6,763 nucleotides of DNA from assembly GCA_041497995.1 (NCBI GenBank), contig JBGQHM010000369.1:1-6763 (forward strand), given 5' to 3'. Below are positions 5,801 to 6,763 of this stretch, piece by piece (within the stretch, counting starts at the first letter, position 1; each line of letters begins with the position of its first letter). The notes beneath the pieces are model-generated. The model searched no databases and was not told where the DNA came from. It saw only the letters and a list, made by a program, of their open reading frames with translations. This DNA comes from DATKMS01 sp041497995 (GTDB lineage Bacteria > Desulfobacterota > Binatia > HRBIN30). A program made the translations under genes and the position numbers.

Positions 5801-6763
5801 GAGCCAATAAGGCCGGCCGCAGCAGCGGCGCGATCTCGTCGACGTCGAGCCTGGCGCCGGCCGTGTCCTGTACCAGGAAGGTGTGCAGGTGCACGCGGCC
5901 GAGCTGCGGGAGCGTGACGTCGAGCGGGTCCTGCGCAAAGACCTTGAGCCCGAGGTGCTCGAGCACGGGAAGAAAATCGCTGAGCACCAAGCGTTCGCCG
6001 GAGAGGTACAGCTTGATGGCTGTGTAGCGGGCCTCACTGTCGCCGAGGCCGGTGGCATCGTCGTTCGTGAGGTCGACCTGCGGGCTGCGCGTCTCCAGCA
6101 ACGCTTCGAGCGCACGGATGTCGCGCAACGCCGGCGCGACGTCGGTCGCGGCTTTGTACTCGTTCGAGAACGCTGCGGTGTAGCGATCGCCCACCAGGCG
6201 TGCGTGCTCGCGCGGGAAGTGTTCGCGCAGCAGGTCGCGCAGCCGATCGTCCCAGGTGCGCAGGAGGCTCGATACCTGGGCGCAGAGGTCGTCGCTCGAC
6301 ACGGCCCGCGCGTTCTCGGCCGCTGCCGCGAAGTAGAAGTGCATCCGCACCTGGTCGCTCTCGTCCATGGCCAAGCGTTGTTCGAGGAGGCCTGTGGCCG
6401 AGAGGGTCTGCGCCAAGCGCGTTTCGATGCGCCGAAACAGCTCTTGTGAGAATCGCTCTTTCGGCAAGATGACGACGACGAACACACCGCGGCCAAGCGC
6501 ATCGGAGCGGTGCACGAGCTTCACGGCAGTGGCGCTGCTGCCGGGGGTGCCCTCGGCGGCGCGGATCGTCTTGATGGTCGCACGCAGCTCGCTCACCGAC
6601 GTGGCCAGCAGCTCGACCTTCGGCATGCTGTTGAACACCGTAACGATAGCCTTGTAGTCGTGCGCGTCCTCGGTCGCGCCCTCGGCGTCGAGGATGGCGG
6701 CGAGCTTGCGGCGCAGCAGCGGCACCGCCGTGGGCTCTTCGGCGTAGGCCTTTGACGTGAACA
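2874..6763 (-). CDS. gdhB: NAD-specific glutamate dehydrogenase, large (180-kDa) class; N-terminus beyond the window
   Basis: This enzyme oxidises L-glutamate to 2-oxoglutarate and ammonia with NAD+, mainly for glutamate breakdown, in the cytoplasm. The frame is open to the right edge, with 1295 codons visible. The family has about 1600 residues, so roughly 350-400 N-terminal residues (the first ACT-like part) are missing. The GTG at 6723-6725 is internal, because homology continues upstream as FTSKAYAEEPT. In order the sequence shows: HDYKAIVTVFNSMPKVELL near 6664-6606; an ACT-like segment (GVFVVVILPKERFS, about 6488-6447); RGGIRLSDRPDDFRTEV (from 5264); MVKNAVIIPAGAKGGF with the Lys of GAKGG at 5154-5156, the likely catalytic lysine; ADKGTAAFSDIANE; GDMSGDVFGNGLLMS (4757-4713), part of the nucleotide-binding domain; DLLWNGGVGTYVK; GDSSNDTVR; VVAEGGNLGCTQRGR; and DNSGGVDMSDHEVN, where the family usually has Cys before SDHE. 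A long helical C-terminal domain follows. No frameshift is seen. Large-class enzymes are often allosterically regulated through the N-terminal region. Confidence 0.97.
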   Translation of the reverse strand, partial: FTSKAYAEEPTAVPLLRRKLAAILDAEGATEDAHDYKAIVTVFNSMPKVELLATSVSELRATIKTIRAAEGTPGSSATAVKLVHRSDALGRGVFVVVILPKERFSQELFRRIETRLAQTLSATGLLEQRLAMDESDQVRMHFYFAAAAENARAVSSDDLCAQVSSLLRTWDDRLRDLLREHFPREHARLVGDRYTAAFSNEYKAATDVAPALRDIRALEALLETRSPQVDLTNDDATGLGDSEARYTAIKLYLSGERLVLSDFLPVLEHLGLKVFAQDPLDVTLPQLGRVHLHTFLVQDTAGARLDVDEIAPLLRPALLALHAGRAESDRLNALIATAGLHWQQVDLLRTYVNYGLQIGAAASREALIGALVNAPESARLLWEYFQAKLDPLRPAAPRDRLADTLPAIEQRFIASLDTVQNGVDDRILRVLFSAIAATVRTNFFRSQNEATDSTAARPAVSVKIECARVSHLPRPLPAYEVYVHAPHVEAIHLRGAKVARGGIRLSDRPDDFRTEVLDLMATQMVKNAVIIPAGAKGGFVPKRPAGAPLTSGQVIAAYQTFIGALLELTDNIVDGRLVAPVGMLAYDEPDPYLVVAADKGTAAFSDIANEVAVQHRFWLGDAFASGGTHGYDHKKEGITARGAWECVRRHFREMGRDANRDTLTVIGIGDMSGDVFGNGLLMSRRMRLRAAFNHQHIFLDPDPDPARSFAERERLFHRPRSTWMDYNTAIITEGGGVFPRQAKKVPLSEPAQQMLGIEADSASGEEVVRAILRMEADLLWNGGVGTYVKSSDETHADVGDSSNDTVRVNGADLHAKVVAEGGNLGCTQRGRVEYALHGGRINTDAIDNSGGVDMSDHEVNLKITLAPLVSGGDLSVEARNQILTDLAPEVTRRVLVHNLRQARILSLDQLRSQAHLAEFRELMLQLEAEGHLDRHLEGLPDRDILRDRRPTFLGLTRPELAVLLARSKLAVQRCLVESDLPDDPFFERHLRAYFPEAINTQFGGFVRSHRLRREIIAVETANELIDTMGAAFVNRVARDTGCDAAVVVRAWEVAMAVSGATDVWTELGEAEPPLPLAAEARCWFALQAAIERATKWIIETQPSHGSTGDVIATLKEPTQDLLNALPSALPPMAQRSLVAMDALTADGTPRALAQRIVPLDRLAELFEITQIAENVELPRSSVAEVYYRVGDVVDLDWVRQSLGNLPAEGRWERRATEGLHEGLVYARRQITHNVLLCRQGGGQVDECLREYIDGHQEELTKLRVLIDDIKSAPHATLAALLVVVRELGRLVGRPG

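Noticed and set aside
5660..6502. A 280-codon minus-strand frame overlapping the dehydrogenase in another phase
   Set aside because: The translation is low-complexity Arg/Ser/Thr/Ala, typical of a shifted reading of the real gene, whose own frame carries all the family motifs.

Overview
The window is a bacterial segment of high-GC DNA. Every supported gene is on the minus strand, so the region reads right to left. The 180-kDa-class NAD-glutamate dehydrogenase, a Uma2 nuclease-like protein and a YceK-type lipoprotein together suggest a Gram-negative-type bacterium with a large, GC-rich genome, for example a proteobacterial, myxobacterial, desulfobacterial or uncultivated soil/marine lineage. 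The sequence does not let me name a taxon.

Right side (2123-6763): this is a metabolic pair that looks like an operon. The large NAD-dependent glutamate dehydrogenase fills 2874-6763, and its N-terminus runs off the right edge. Ten bases after its stop, a compact tRNase Z-like metallo-beta-lactamase-fold hydrolase begins, with its ribosome binding site inside the spacer. The dehydrogenase should feed glutamate into the TCA cycle as 2-oxoglutarate. The hydrolase's substrate is unknown, and co-transcription is the only link visible.

Middle (1476-2042): a Uma2-family (PD-(D/E)XK fold) protein follows after an 80-base gap. It carries Asn where its family normally has the catalytic Asp.

Left side (1-1475): this accessory-looking stretch holds small genes and two gaps of about 220-240 bases with inverted repeats. 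It contains (a) a YceK/YidQ-type lipoprotein frame, with its own ribosome binding site and lipobox, interrupted by an in-frame TAG at codon 31; (b) a DUF6883 gene and a DUF4926 gene joined by an ATGA stop/start overlap, a translationally coupled pair of unknown function; and (c) the N-terminal part of a DUF1801 (YdhG-like) protein that runs off the left edge.

The most interesting items are the amber-interrupted lipoprotein, the Asp-to-Asn change in the Uma2 protein and the coupled DUF6883-DUF4926 pair. I do not see mobile-element genes, tRNAs, rRNAs or a CRISPR array.
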